A stretch of 64,000 bases of DNA from assembly GCA_009929735.1 (NCBI GenBank), contig RZZU01000015.1:1-64000 (forward strand), read 5' to 3'. This stretch comes from Clostridia bacterium (GTDB lineage Bacteria; Bacillota; Clostridia; Lachnospirales; Anaerotignaceae). How positions within the stretch are numbered: the first letter of the stretch is position 1; every line of letters begins with the position of its first letter. Shown one piece after another: positions 1-7,669 of the stretch. The position numbers were made by a program, and so were the translations under genes. The notes beneath the pieces are model-generated. The model made no database searches. It worked only from the letters and a program-made list of their open reading frames with translations, and was not told the DNA's origin.

Positions 1-77
1 TGTCTGGTGTGTTTTAAGGAAATTATCGTTTTTATATTTGTTGGAGAGCAGAAAAAGGGTAGATATAATAGTTAAAG

Positions 78-1478
78 ATGGAGATAGTTTGGATTGGGCT
101 TTTCTTAATTGGTCTTGGTTTTTCAAAATATGGTAACATTCGTTTTGGAAACGAAAAGCCACAGTATAAAACAGTAAGCTGGGTAGCAATGATGTTTTTT
201 ACTGGACTGGGTGCAGGAACGGTTTATTGGGCTTTTTTAGAGTGGGGCTACCACTTCAATGCAGCACCGCAATTAGCTGGGGTTCCCATCAGTGAAGCAT
301 ACGCATATGAACTTTCTCTTGCATATGCAATTTACGACTGGGGCCCGGCTGCGTGGGCACTTTTATGTGTTTTTGTGCTTCCGTTTGCATATCATTATTA
401 TATTAAAAAAGATAATGAGTTGCGTTTTAGCGCTTTGTGCAAATATTCGGTTGGCGAAAAACGGGTCAATGGTTGGTTTGGAAAAATTGTAAACTTCCTG
501 TTTATCTTTGCAGCCGTTGGTTCTATCTGCATTTCTGCGGGGGCCTCTGCTTCTACGATTGCTGCAGCGTTTGCAAGCTTATTTGGCATTAGTACCTCTT
601 TTGTATTAATGGTTGGCGTTTTGGTTGGAACAGCAGTCCTGTATTCTATAACATCTTTGTTGGGTATTGAAAAAGGCATGAGAAAAATCAGTGACTGGAA
701 TGTGTATTTCTGTATTGCTTTGCTTTTATTTATTTTGATTGCAGGCCCTACACAGTATATTTTGGATTCGCTGGTAAACTCTTTGGGTTTGTTATCTAAA
801 GAATTTGTTCGTATGACACTTTGGACCGATCCTGTGGCACAGACGGGTTATCCCCAGGATTGGACTGTATTTTATTTAGTTTATTGGTTAGTATTTGGGC
901 CCTTTACAGGTCTTTTTGTGGCAAAGATTTCAAAGGGAAGAACCATTAGAGAAATCATTATTAATATGCTTATTACGGGAACTGCCGGACTATTTTTCTT
1001 CTTTGGTATTGTAACAGCATATCAGCAGCACTTAAGAATGGATGGGATTTTGGATATTCCTGCAATGCTTGCAAATGGTCAATCTGAAATAATTGCAGAA
1101 GCAACCATAAACTCACTGCCATTTAATAAACTTGCTATGGTATTATATTTGGTTGTTATTGTATTGTTCCTTGCAACTACATTAGATGCAACATCCTTCA
1201 CCCTATCTTCCACTGTGAGCAAGGGTTTAAAAGAGAATGAAGAACCTAAAAAAATCTTGAAATTTATGTGGTGCTTGATTTTAGTTGCAATTCCTCTTGC
1301 CATTGCGTATATTGGCACAGACATCAATACAATTAAAGCAATTGTATTAGCGACTGGTTTGCCGTTATTAGTAATCCTTGCAATCATTTACCATGGATTT
1401 TTACGGGAAATGTATAGGGATTATGGAGATAAAACAAAAGATGATATTATTAAAGAATCAAGAATCATAAATGAATAA
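78..1478 (+). CDS. BCCT-family transporter (betaine/carnitine/choline type), N-terminally short
   Basis: Secondary transporter of the BCCT family, expected to move a trimethylammonium compound such as betaine, carnitine or choline across the cytoplasmic membrane. The 466-residue product is almost entirely hydrophobic helices. It shows the family stretch KYGNIRFGNEKP followed by VSWVAMMFFTGLGAG near the N-terminus, and the signature QDWTVFYLVYW...SKGRTIRE around residues 258-295. Family members normally have one more helix before the FGWF/KYG region. Here the frame is closed by a TAG at 69-71, so the protein begins inside what should be helix 2, and no convincing ribosome site precedes the ATG. 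The gene may be 5'-truncated, frameshifted just upstream, or genuinely short. It is followed by a sigma-54 activator that could control transport or use of the same compound. The substrate cannot be read from the sequence. Confidence 0.8.
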   Translation: MEIVWIGLFLIGLGFSKYGNIRFGNEKPQYKTVSWVAMMFFTGLGAGTVYWAFLEWGYHFNAAPQLAGVPISEAYAYELSLAYAIYDWGPAAWALLCVFVLPFAYHYYIKKDNELRFSALCKYSVGEKRVNGWFGKIVNFLFIFAAVGSICISAGASASTIAAAFASLFGISTSFVLMVGVLVGTAVLYSITSLLGIEKGMRKISDWNVYFCIALLLFILIAGPTQYILDSLVNSLGLLSKEFVRMTLWTDPVAQTGYPQDWTVFYLVYWLVFGPFTGLFVAKISKGRTIREIIINMLITGTAGLFFFFGIVTAYQQHLRMDGILDIPAMLANGQSEIIAEATINSLPFNKLAMVLYLVVIVLFLATTLDATSFTLSSTVSKGLKENEEPKKILKFMWCLILVAIPLAIAYIGTDINTIKAIVLATGLPLLVILAIIYHGFLREMYRDYGDKTKDDIIKESRIINE

Positions 1479-1532
1479 TGCTACAATATGTTAAACTCAG
1501 ACAACCTCTTTATTAATAGATTTCCCAACTTG

Positions 1533-1563
1533 AAGGTCTTTTGAACTTGTTTCAAAAGGCTTT
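1533..1563 (+). terminator. terminator-like hairpin after the BCCT gene
   Basis: CTTTTGAA (1538-1545) pairs with TTCAAAAG (1551-1558) across a 5-nt loop. The stem can be extended to about 13 pairs using G-T pairs. The T tract after it is poor (CATTTTGG), so termination may be weak. Confidence 0.5.
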
Positions 1564-1600
1564 CATTTTGGTGAAATGAATGGTTTTGCTTGGTATTTTT

Positions 1601-1609
1601 TGGTATAAT
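1601..1609 (+). promoter_or_regulatory. extended -10 promoter element before the sigma-54 activator
   Basis: TGGTATAAT matches an extended -10 box (TG-n-TATAAT) about 50 nt before the start codon. The -35 region (TGGTTT near 1581) is poor. No clear sigma-54 promoter (GG-N10-GC type) was found in this gap. Confidence 0.4.
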
Positions 1610-1659
1610 AAAAACAATATATCTTTGAATCGTTCACAGAAAAAGCAAGGGGTGTTTTG

Positions 1660-3006
1660 ATGGAAGAAAAGGAAACGATCATCTCTTCGGATGTGCTTCG
1701 GAGCGTTATTAACCAGCTGCATGATGAAATAATGATTTATGACAATGAATACCGTTTGGTTTACTTAAATAAGGCAAGTTTGCGACACTATGGCATTCCA
1801 CCCGAAAAACTAATTGGAAAAAAGTTTGATGAATTGGATCAAGTTTACTGGGGGAATTCTACCCTTCCTTTGGTTTATAAAACAAAGCAAATGGTAACAA
1901 AAAGGCAGATAACAAATTTGGGACAGGATATTTTGACTATTTCGGTGCCGATTTTTGATGATAAAGGAAATATTCAATATGTTGCACAGAATGTAAATGA
2001 CATTTATTATATTAATCAAATCAGCAAAGCAGAAGAAGCATCCGTTTTGGTTATGAATGATAAGTCAGAAAAGGAAGCTTTTTTGTATAAAAGTGAAAAA
2101 ATGAAGGAGATTCTTTTGATGGCAGAAAAGCTCAAAAATATTCAATCTCCTATGCTCATTTTAGGAGAAACGGGTACGGGAAAAAGTTTTATGGCGCAGC
2201 ATATTCACAATTGCAGTAACCGTAGTAAAAAACCTTTTGTGGTTTTAAATTGTGCATGCATGAACCCCAACTTAATTGAATCGGAATTGTTTGGTTATAA
2301 GAGGGGGGCCTTTTCAGGTGCCAATGCAAGTGGAAAAAGGGGCATCGTTGAAATCGCCGATGGCGGTACTTTATTTTTAGATGAAATTTCTGAAATCCCT
2401 TTTGAATTACAAAGTAAATTGCTGTTATTTTTGCAAAGTCAAGAGTTTATCCCAATTGGTGGGGAGAATAAGCAAAAAGTAAATGTGAAAATTATTGCTG
2501 CCACAAACCGTAGCTTAAAACAAATGGTCCAAGCAGGATCTTTTCGGGAAGACTTATATTTTCGATTAAACACTTTTGAAATTACAGTTCCGCCCCTCCG
2601 AGAGCGTAAAGAGGATATCACAACATTATTACAATATTATTTGCAGCATTTTAATCATATTTATGGTCAGGGACACCGGTTTGATGAAGAAGCATTGAAG
2701 ATTTTAGAATATTATGTTTGGCCGGGGAATGTAAGAGAGCTTTCCCATGTAATGGAAAAATTAGTTGTTTTATCAAAAGAAGAAGCGATTCATATTTCTG
2801 ATTTGCCTAAAGATTTATTTCAAATTACTTCGGAGCAGAAAACGCTGGATATTCATCGTGGATTAAATGATGTTTTGGAAGAAGTTGAACGGGAAATGGT
2901 CTTAACAGCATATAAAGAATATAAAACGAGTGTAAAGGTAGCTAAGGTTTTGGGGATTAGTCAACCAAAAGCCTATCGACTCATTCAAAAATATATTGAA
3001 GTATAA
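1660..3006 (+). CDS. sigma-54-dependent transcriptional activator, PAS-AAA+-HTH
   Basis: Bacterial enhancer-binding protein that would remodel sigma-54 RNA polymerase at a target promoter. Domain order: PAS-like sensor (about residues 12-115), linker, AAA+ domain with Walker A GETGTGKS (169-176), the sigma-54 contact loop as GAFSGA (216-221; usual form GAFTGA), Walker B GGTLFLDE (235-242), FREDLYFRL, and WPGNVREL near 354. A Fis-type helix-turn-helix lies at 424-445 (VKVAKVLGISQPKAYRLI). Length (448 aa) is normal for a PAS-type activator. The ATG at 1660 is preferred over an in-frame TTG one codon earlier because AAGGGGTG sits 6-7 nt upstream of the ATG. The PAS ligand is unknown. Position suggests control of the adjacent BCCT gene or of genes left of the window, but that is inference. 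Confidence 0.92.
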   Translation: MEEKETIISSDVLRSVINQLHDEIMIYDNEYRLVYLNKASLRHYGIPPEKLIGKKFDELDQVYWGNSTLPLVYKTKQMVTKRQITNLGQDILTISVPIFDDKGNIQYVAQNVNDIYYINQISKAEEASVLVMNDKSEKEAFLYKSEKMKEILLMAEKLKNIQSPMLILGETGTGKSFMAQHIHNCSNRSKKPFVVLNCACMNPNLIESELFGYKRGAFSGANASGKRGIVEIADGGTLFLDEISEIPFELQSKLLLFLQSQEFIPIGGENKQKVNVKIIAATNRSLKQMVQAGSFREDLYFRLNTFEITVPPLRERKEDITTLLQYYLQHFNHIYGQGHRFDEEALKILEYYVWPGNVRELSHVMEKLVVLSKEEAIHISDLPKDLFQITSEQKTLDIHRGLNDVLEEVEREMVLTAYKEYKTSVKVAKVLGISQPKAYRLIQKYIEV

Positions 3007-3838
3007 TATGAGAATGTGTTTTTGATGGGCAAATATTTAAGTATGCTGCATTTCAGAGGGTTTAATAAGTTATTCCTATGTAATTAGTATGGAATACGGA
3101 ACCTTTAAGCAATTTACATACAGTGTATTAAATGAGTTCCATCATATCAAAGCCTTATTGGGTTTTAATTAAGAAAAGCGCACTCTTGCAGTGGCAATAA
3201 AATATAAAAAGGGACAGAAGATGAAAGGTTCTTGATATTGTTCGTTTTTTGCTTCTTAAAAAGTTTAAATAATGAGGATTACTAGGGCATTATGTGTTAT
3301 TTTTTTGCTTTGCTGATGAGTTGACCAGTTCCTTTGAACGACCAAAGGCATAAGCTGCACTTGCTCTCCTCTCAATCCACTGTCAGACGGGCGCACTCCT
3401 TTCCCACAAAAAAGTGGGCAGTATATCAACGTGAATGTGGGCTTTGGTGAGGGGGAAGGTAAGATTTCCATGAATAAAATTGCTGAAAGAACTAATCGGT
3501 ATATGCCTAATATAGAAAGTCGCCTCCAAGATGATAAAAGAATACCTCTTGTAGAAATTCGATATTAACGTTCATGCTGTTATATTGCAGGGGTGAAACG
3601 TAGTCTTAGCTTGCCAATTTTGATGCTCCTAATGCTGTAGATGAATGGAATCACCCAAGAAAAGATCTGATACCAGTACAGGTTAATGTTTTCATAGATA
3701 TATTGAAGCACTTTGAGTTACTCTAATACAGTGGGCAAAAGCATATGTAAATAGGAAGCCGATGGCATTACTGTAAATACAAGCAGGTTTAATGTAAGTA
3801 GATTTAGGTTTTACAAACTATTTGTATAGTAATCAGTA
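3007..3838. other. gap of about 830 bp without a supported gene
   Basis: AT-rich sequence holding only short open frames. A + strand frame around 3430-3567 and another around 3630-3725 read as short peptide-like stretches broken by stops, and may be remnants of an old gene that I cannot name. A small CCCAC/GTGGG hairpin lies at 3403-3418. Nothing else is supportable. Confidence 0.4.
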
Positions 3839-3867
3839 TTGACTATATCTTTTCACTGTGATAATAT
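3839..3867 (+). promoter_or_regulatory. promoter for the thiC riboswitch transcript
   Basis: TTGACT (3839-3844), a 17-nt spacer and TAATAT (3862-3867) form a good sigma-A type promoter. It would start transcription roughly 15 nt before the TPP riboswitch. Confidence 0.6.
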
Positions 3868-3886
3868 GGAAAAAAATGAATAGAAG

Positions 3887-3967
3887 CAGGGGAGCTTGTA
3901 CACAGGCTGAGAGGAAGTTTTACTTCGACCCTAAACCTGATTTGGATAATGCCAACGTAGGAAGCAC
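3887..3967 (+). promoter_or_regulatory. TPP riboswitch (THI element) of thiC
   Basis: The conserved THI-element blocks occur in order: GGGGAGC at the 5' side, ACAGGCTGAGAGGA, then CGACCCT, then AACCTGATTTGGATAATGCC, then AACGTAGGAAGC. This is the near-invariant thiamine pyrophosphate aptamer. It sits between a promoter and an intrinsic terminator upstream of thiC, so TPP binding is expected to favour premature termination and switch off pyrimidine synthesis. Confidence 0.96.
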
Positions 3968-3981
3968 AAGTGCTAGTATGA

Positions 3982-4023
3982 AGCGGAAAGTACCCAATAA
4001 AGGTATTTTCTGCTCTTTTTTTT
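3982..4023 (+). terminator. riboswitch-controlled terminator before thiC
   Basis: AGCGGAAAGTACC pairs with GGTATTTTCTGCT across a 6-7 nt loop with few mismatches, followed directly by a C and a run of nine or more T residues. Placed right after the TPP aptamer, it is the expression platform of the switch. Confidence 0.88.
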
Positions 4024-4051
4024 GAAAATTATCCAGAAAAGGAGATAAATT

Positions 4052-5353
4052 ATGAATTATAATACTCAAATGGAAGCAGCTAAAAAAGGAATTATAACAC
4101 CCGAAATGGAACTTGTGGCGAAAAAGGAAAACAGGAAGTCGGAATTTATCAGACAGTATGTGGCAGAAGGTAAAATTGCAATTTGTGCAAATAAAAATCA
4201 TAAATGTATAGATGTAAACGGTATCGGCTCTATGCTCAGAACAAAAATTAATGTAAACCTTGGTGTTTCCAGAGATTGCAAGGATTATGATGTTGAAATG
4301 AAAAAGGTTATGGAAGCTGTCAATATGGGGGCAGAGGCTATCATGGATTTGTCTTCTCATGGAGATACAACAGGGTTTAGAAGGAAGCTGACTTCCGAAT
4401 GCCCCGCTATGATAGGCACAGTACCTGTCTATGACGCTGTCATACACTACAAAAGAGATTTGGCGGCTTTAACAGCGAAGGATTTTATTGATGTAGTGCG
4501 AATGCATGCGCAAGACGGTGTTGACTTTGTAACGTTACACTGTGGAATAACACGCAAAACGATTGAGCAGATAAAATCACACAAAAGAAAAATGAATATT
4601 GTTTCAAGAGGCGGTTCTCTTGTGTTTGCTTGGATGTGTATGACAGGAAATGAAAATCCTTTTTATGAGTACTATGATGAAATTCTTGAGATTTGCAGAG
4701 AATATGATGTTACTATTTCCTTAGGGGATGCCTGCCGTCCTGGCTGCCTTGCTGATGCAGGCGATGTATGCCAAATAGATGAGCTGGTTCGTCTAGGCGA
4801 ATTAACAAAAAGGGCATGGGCAAAGGACGTTCAAGTTATGGTGGAGGGTCCTGGACATGTTCCGCTTGACCAAGTTGAAGCAAACATGAAAATACAACAA
4901 ACGATTTGTATGGGAGCACCTTTCTATGTGCTTGGTCCTATTGTAACAGATATTGCTCCAGGATACGACCACATCACTGCAGCAATCGGCGGTGCTGTTG
5001 CGGCTATGGCGGGAGCTGCGTTTTTGTGTTATGTAACTCCGGCAGAACATCTTGCTTTACCAAATGTTGATGATGTTAAACAAGGAATTATAGCAAGCAA
5101 AATTGCAGCACATGCAGCAGATATTGCAAAGAAAATACCAAATGCAAGAGATATAGATGACAAAATGGCAGATGCAAGAAGAAAATTAGACTGGGAAGGA
5201 CAATGGGAATGTGCGCTTGATCCAGAATATGCAAAATCTATCCGTGATGAAAGAACACCTGAATTTGATGATACTTGCTCTATGTGTGGTAAGTTTTGTG
5301 CTGTAAGAAGTATGAATAAAGCTTTAAATAATGAATATATTGATATTTTGTAA
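4052..5353 (+). CDS. thiC: phosphomethylpyrimidine synthase ThiC
   Basis: Radical-SAM enzyme that converts aminoimidazole ribotide to 4-amino-5-hydroxymethyl-2-methylpyrimidine phosphate in thiamine synthesis. The 433-residue product aligns with the shorter ThiC type throughout. Recognisable blocks include [51 protein letters not shown] and [16 protein letters not shown]. The C-terminal cluster motif is C409-x2-C412-x3-C416, one residue shorter than the CX2CX4C of longer ThiC proteins; I believe the short clade shares this spacing but could not check. GGAG lies about 8 nt before the ATG. No other thiamine gene is adjacent. Expression should be under the TPP riboswitch and terminator immediately upstream. 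Confidence 0.96.
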   Translation: MNYNTQMEAAKKGIITPEMELVAKKENRKSEFIRQYVAEGKIAICANKNHKCIDVNGIGSMLRTKINVNLGVSRDCKDYDVEMKKVMEAVNMGAEAIMDLSSHGDTTGFRRKLTSECPAMIGTVPVYDAVIHYKRDLAALTAKDFIDVVRMHAQDGVDFVTLHCGITRKTIEQIKSHKRKMNIVSRGGSLVFAWMCMTGNENPFYEYYDEILEICREYDVTISLGDACRPGCLADAGDVCQIDELVRLGELTKRAWAKDVQVMVEGPGHVPLDQVEANMKIQQTICMGAPFYVLGPIVTDIAPGYDHITAAIGGAVAAMAGAAFLCYVTPAEHLALPNVDDVKQGIIASKIAAHAADIAKKIPNARDIDDKMADARRKLDWEGQWECALDPEYAKSIRDERTPEFDDTCSMCGKFCAVRSMNKALNNEYIDIL

Positions 5354-5571
5354 TTGCTATATAAAATAGAAATTGCAAGCAAAGCATGAAGTCCACAAGG
5401 TATATAATTTCGCTTCGTTTTGTGGCGATTAGGATAGCAGTGGGGTTTAGACCACGAAATGTTGCGGTTTCTGAGCTCAGCAATACATAAAAAAGTGGCG
5501 TTTTTGACCCGTGAAAATGAGTGAAAATTAAAATGGCATAGTTTTTTTGAAGAAAACTTCATAACTTTTAG

Positions 5572-5615
5572 GCTAAGTGGTAGGTCAGTGAATGATCATC
5601 AACTTAGCTTTTTTT
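5572..5615 (+). terminator. intrinsic terminator downstream of thiC
   Basis: GCTAAGT (5572-5578) pairs with ACTTAGC (5602-5608) and is followed by seven T residues. The 23-nt loop is long but contains a smaller TGATCA palindrome. Confidence 0.7.
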
Positions 5616-5673
5616 ATATTGTTAAACAGGTTCATTTAAAGGGAGGTTTACCATAAACAATAAAAAAATAATT

Positions 5674-5913
5674 ATGAATCCTCCGTTATCAAGTTTTGGT
5701 AACATACTTGGGATACAAGGCGAAAAAATCAAGGGAACAGTTTTTATCCCGAACAAATCCATTTATGCAAACGCATCTTCCCTAGAGCCATCATTAAGCC
5801 AATCAAAGTTTTTTAACATCGTTGGTTGGTTTACAAATGAAAAAGGTTGCCAGCAAAGGGATCAGAGAAGAAAGAAACTGTGTATCTTTACAACAAAATT
5901 AAATAAATCATGA
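5674..5913 (+). CDS. doubtful 79-aa open frame, unknown
   Basis: Unrecognised small open frame (product begins MNPPLSSFGN). A strong GGGAGG at 5641-5646 lies too far from the ATG at 5674 but at a good distance from an in-frame ATA at 5653. The true start could therefore be non-canonical, or the gene could have lost its start codon. No domain, membrane segment or partner is visible. It lies just outside the left edge of the higher-G+C block. It may be a remnant or chance. Confidence 0.25.
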   Translation: MNPPLSSFGNILGIQGEKIKGTVFIPNKSIYANASSLEPSLSQSKFFNIVGWFTNEKGCQQRDQRRKKLCIFTTKLNKS

Positions 5914-5997
5914 TATAACCTGATGTAGTGCGAAGTAGCATCCGTAATATAGAAAATATAAATTACAAATAGGAAATTTACAACGTGTAAATGGAAA

Positions 5998-6027
5998 TTG
6001 ACAAACAAGTTTGGAAGGGCGTATCTT
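5998..6027 (+). promoter_or_regulatory. promoter at the left edge of the kinase/protease block
   Basis: TTGACA (5998-6003), 18-nt spacer, TATCTT (6022-6027). The TTG of this -35 box is also an in-frame TTG codon of the next gene, which makes a naive start call there misleading. Transcription would begin near 6034, well before the preferred start codon at 6109. The sequence AATTGACAAACAAGT here recurs with one mismatch at 10371-10385. Confidence 0.6.
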
Positions 6028-6108
6028 ATAGTTAAGATGGAAAAATTTATCAGGAGCTACGAAAGGCATCGTTCAATATTTCTGCAAAGCGAGGAGCTGG
6101 AAAACATC

Positions 6109-7665
6109 ATGAAGAAACTTACAAATTTAAGACTCATACTAGAATATTTTGAAGTGCCCAATCGGGACTTAGCACGAGCGATCAATGTCAGTCCTTCCAT
6201 GGTGAGCAACTGGGTGCAGGGAAAACGTGCGCTACGTGCGTCTTCTGGCTCCGTTGTCGCAATTGCGGACTATGTTTTATCCAGGCGTACGATGGAGACA
6301 AGAGATATTACATGGCTAAAAAAACAATTTGAACATACTGGTATTTCTACGGATTTTGATTTCGCTTCCGATATTAAGCGCAACCTTATTATCTGGCTTG
6401 CGGATGACGGGCAGGAAGTGCTGGAAATTTTCAATAAGACAGGAAATATACAAGTCGCAAATGAGCCGAGAAAGGACGTCGGTTTATCCCCATTTTTATA
6501 TAGTATTGGCCCCGCCGGAAGAATTTATAACGATGATTATTCTGCGCGGGCTGGGGTTTTGGATATTTCGCTGCGCCTAGGCCGCATTTTTGAAACGATG
6601 AAAGAAGATACGAGAATTGACATATGCCTAACCAGCGAGACTGCCGCAACGGTTATGGAGGACGTCTTTATTGCGGAAATCATGAAAGCGTTTCAAACGA
6701 AAAATATGTACTTACGAATGCTTGTGGCCCTTTCAGGTAATTCCACTGCACTCTCCAGAATAATAGCTGCCTATACGCCCATGATTGTGGCTGGCAAAAT
6801 GGAGCTGTACATATCCCATGGGATGATGCAGCCCATGATTCATCAGACAAGCATCTTTATTCCTAACATCTGCGCTGTGGCCATTACTGAGTTGCCCGAG
6901 TCTTTTTCTCCCCCTGCTGCACTGTTTATCACAGAAAGCATTTTTTTAAGGGATTCCACAGATGGATTTGATCGTGTGGTGCGGTTTGCGCAGCCGCTCA
7001 TGCGACTTTATCCAGGCAACAGCTTGAAAGGCATTATTGATATATTTAACAGAGAGTTCAGCAACGATGGAGACATGGATATACAAAGTGAAAGTCTAAA
7101 TACTCTCATGCTGGAGCCTGCGCAATTTATTAAGATATTGGAGCAGAAAGGCTTTAAGGGCAATGCTCTTGAATGGCGCAGCGAGGAATACCTGCAAATT
7201 AAAAATGGCTTTGAAAGTAATTTGAAAGAGGGGGTTGTATTCCGTGAAATTATCTCTGCGGAATTCCTAAAGAATATGGTTGTCAGCGGAAGCTGCGAAT
7301 TGCCGTCGGTGTATTTTATGGATACTGGGAAGACACTGATCCAAACAAAAGCCTGTGCCGCCATACTTGCCGGATATATCAGGATGCTAAAGAGCTATCC
7401 AAATTATCATTTGTCTGTTGCGCCCCATCTGAGTGAAACACAAAAGGGAACCAGACATATCAAGCATGGCAGACACGTTACGCTAGGCCCATGGAAGAAT
7501 GAATCGAAACTGATCTTTTCAGACCAGATGATTATGATTCATGAATTTCAAACGTATTTCAACGATTTGTGGATGAGCTTATCCGCAGGTACACGTGAAA
7601 ACACTATATCGCTTTTAGAAATTATGTTGCAGGAAATCGAAAAACTTATCGAACAGGAGGGGTAG
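6109..7665 (+). CDS. helix-turn-helix protein heading the kinase block
   Basis: Unnamed 518-residue protein with an N-terminal helix-turn-helix (about residues 5-40; DLARAINVSPSMVSNWVQGKR is typical of Cro/CI-type domains, slightly over the motif core). A large C-terminal region follows in which I recognise no family. It has no membrane segment and is rich in mixed alpha/beta stretches, so it could be a ligand- or protein-binding sensor. The ATG at 6109 is preferred: the HTH starts directly after it, a GAGGAG lies about 12 nt upstream, and the in-frame TTG at 5998 overlaps a -35 box. An ATG at 6037 would be nearly leaderless. It ends 4 nt before the FHA kinase gene, so the two are co-transcribed and probably translationally coupled. 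Likely role: local regulator of the block (inference). Confidence 0.82.
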   Translation: MKKLTNLRLILEYFEVPNRDLARAINVSPSMVSNWVQGKRALRASSGSVVAIADYVLSRRTMETRDITWLKKQFEHTGISTDFDFASDIKRNLIIWLADDGQEVLEIFNKTGNIQVANEPRKDVGLSPFLYSIGPAGRIYNDDYSARAGVLDISLRLGRIFETMKEDTRIDICLTSETAATVMEDVFIAEIMKAFQTKNMYLRMLVALSGNSTALSRIIAAYTPMIVAGKMELYISHGMMQPMIHQTSIFIPNICAVAITELPESFSPPAALFITESIFLRDSTDGFDRVVRFAQPLMRLYPGNSLKGIIDIFNREFSNDGDMDIQSESLNTLMLEPAQFIKILEQKGFKGNALEWRSEEYLQIKNGFESNLKEGVVFREIISAEFLKNMVVSGSCELPSVYFMDTGKTLIQTKACAAILAGYIRMLKSYPNYHLSVAPHLSETQKGTRHIKHGRHVTLGPWKNESKLIFSDQMIMIHEFQTYFNDLWMSLSAGTRENTISLLEIMLQEIEKLIEQEG

Positions 7666-7669
7666 GTCT

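Noticed and set aside
3265..3471. 68-codon minus-strand frame in the 3-kb gap
   Set aside because: No start signal, no family and cysteine/proline-rich composition typical of chance.
3920..4447. 175-codon open frame on the minus strand over the thiC leader
   Set aside because: It lies antisense to the riboswitch and thiC start, is rich in unlikely residues, and has no ribosome site; it is a shadow of thiC.
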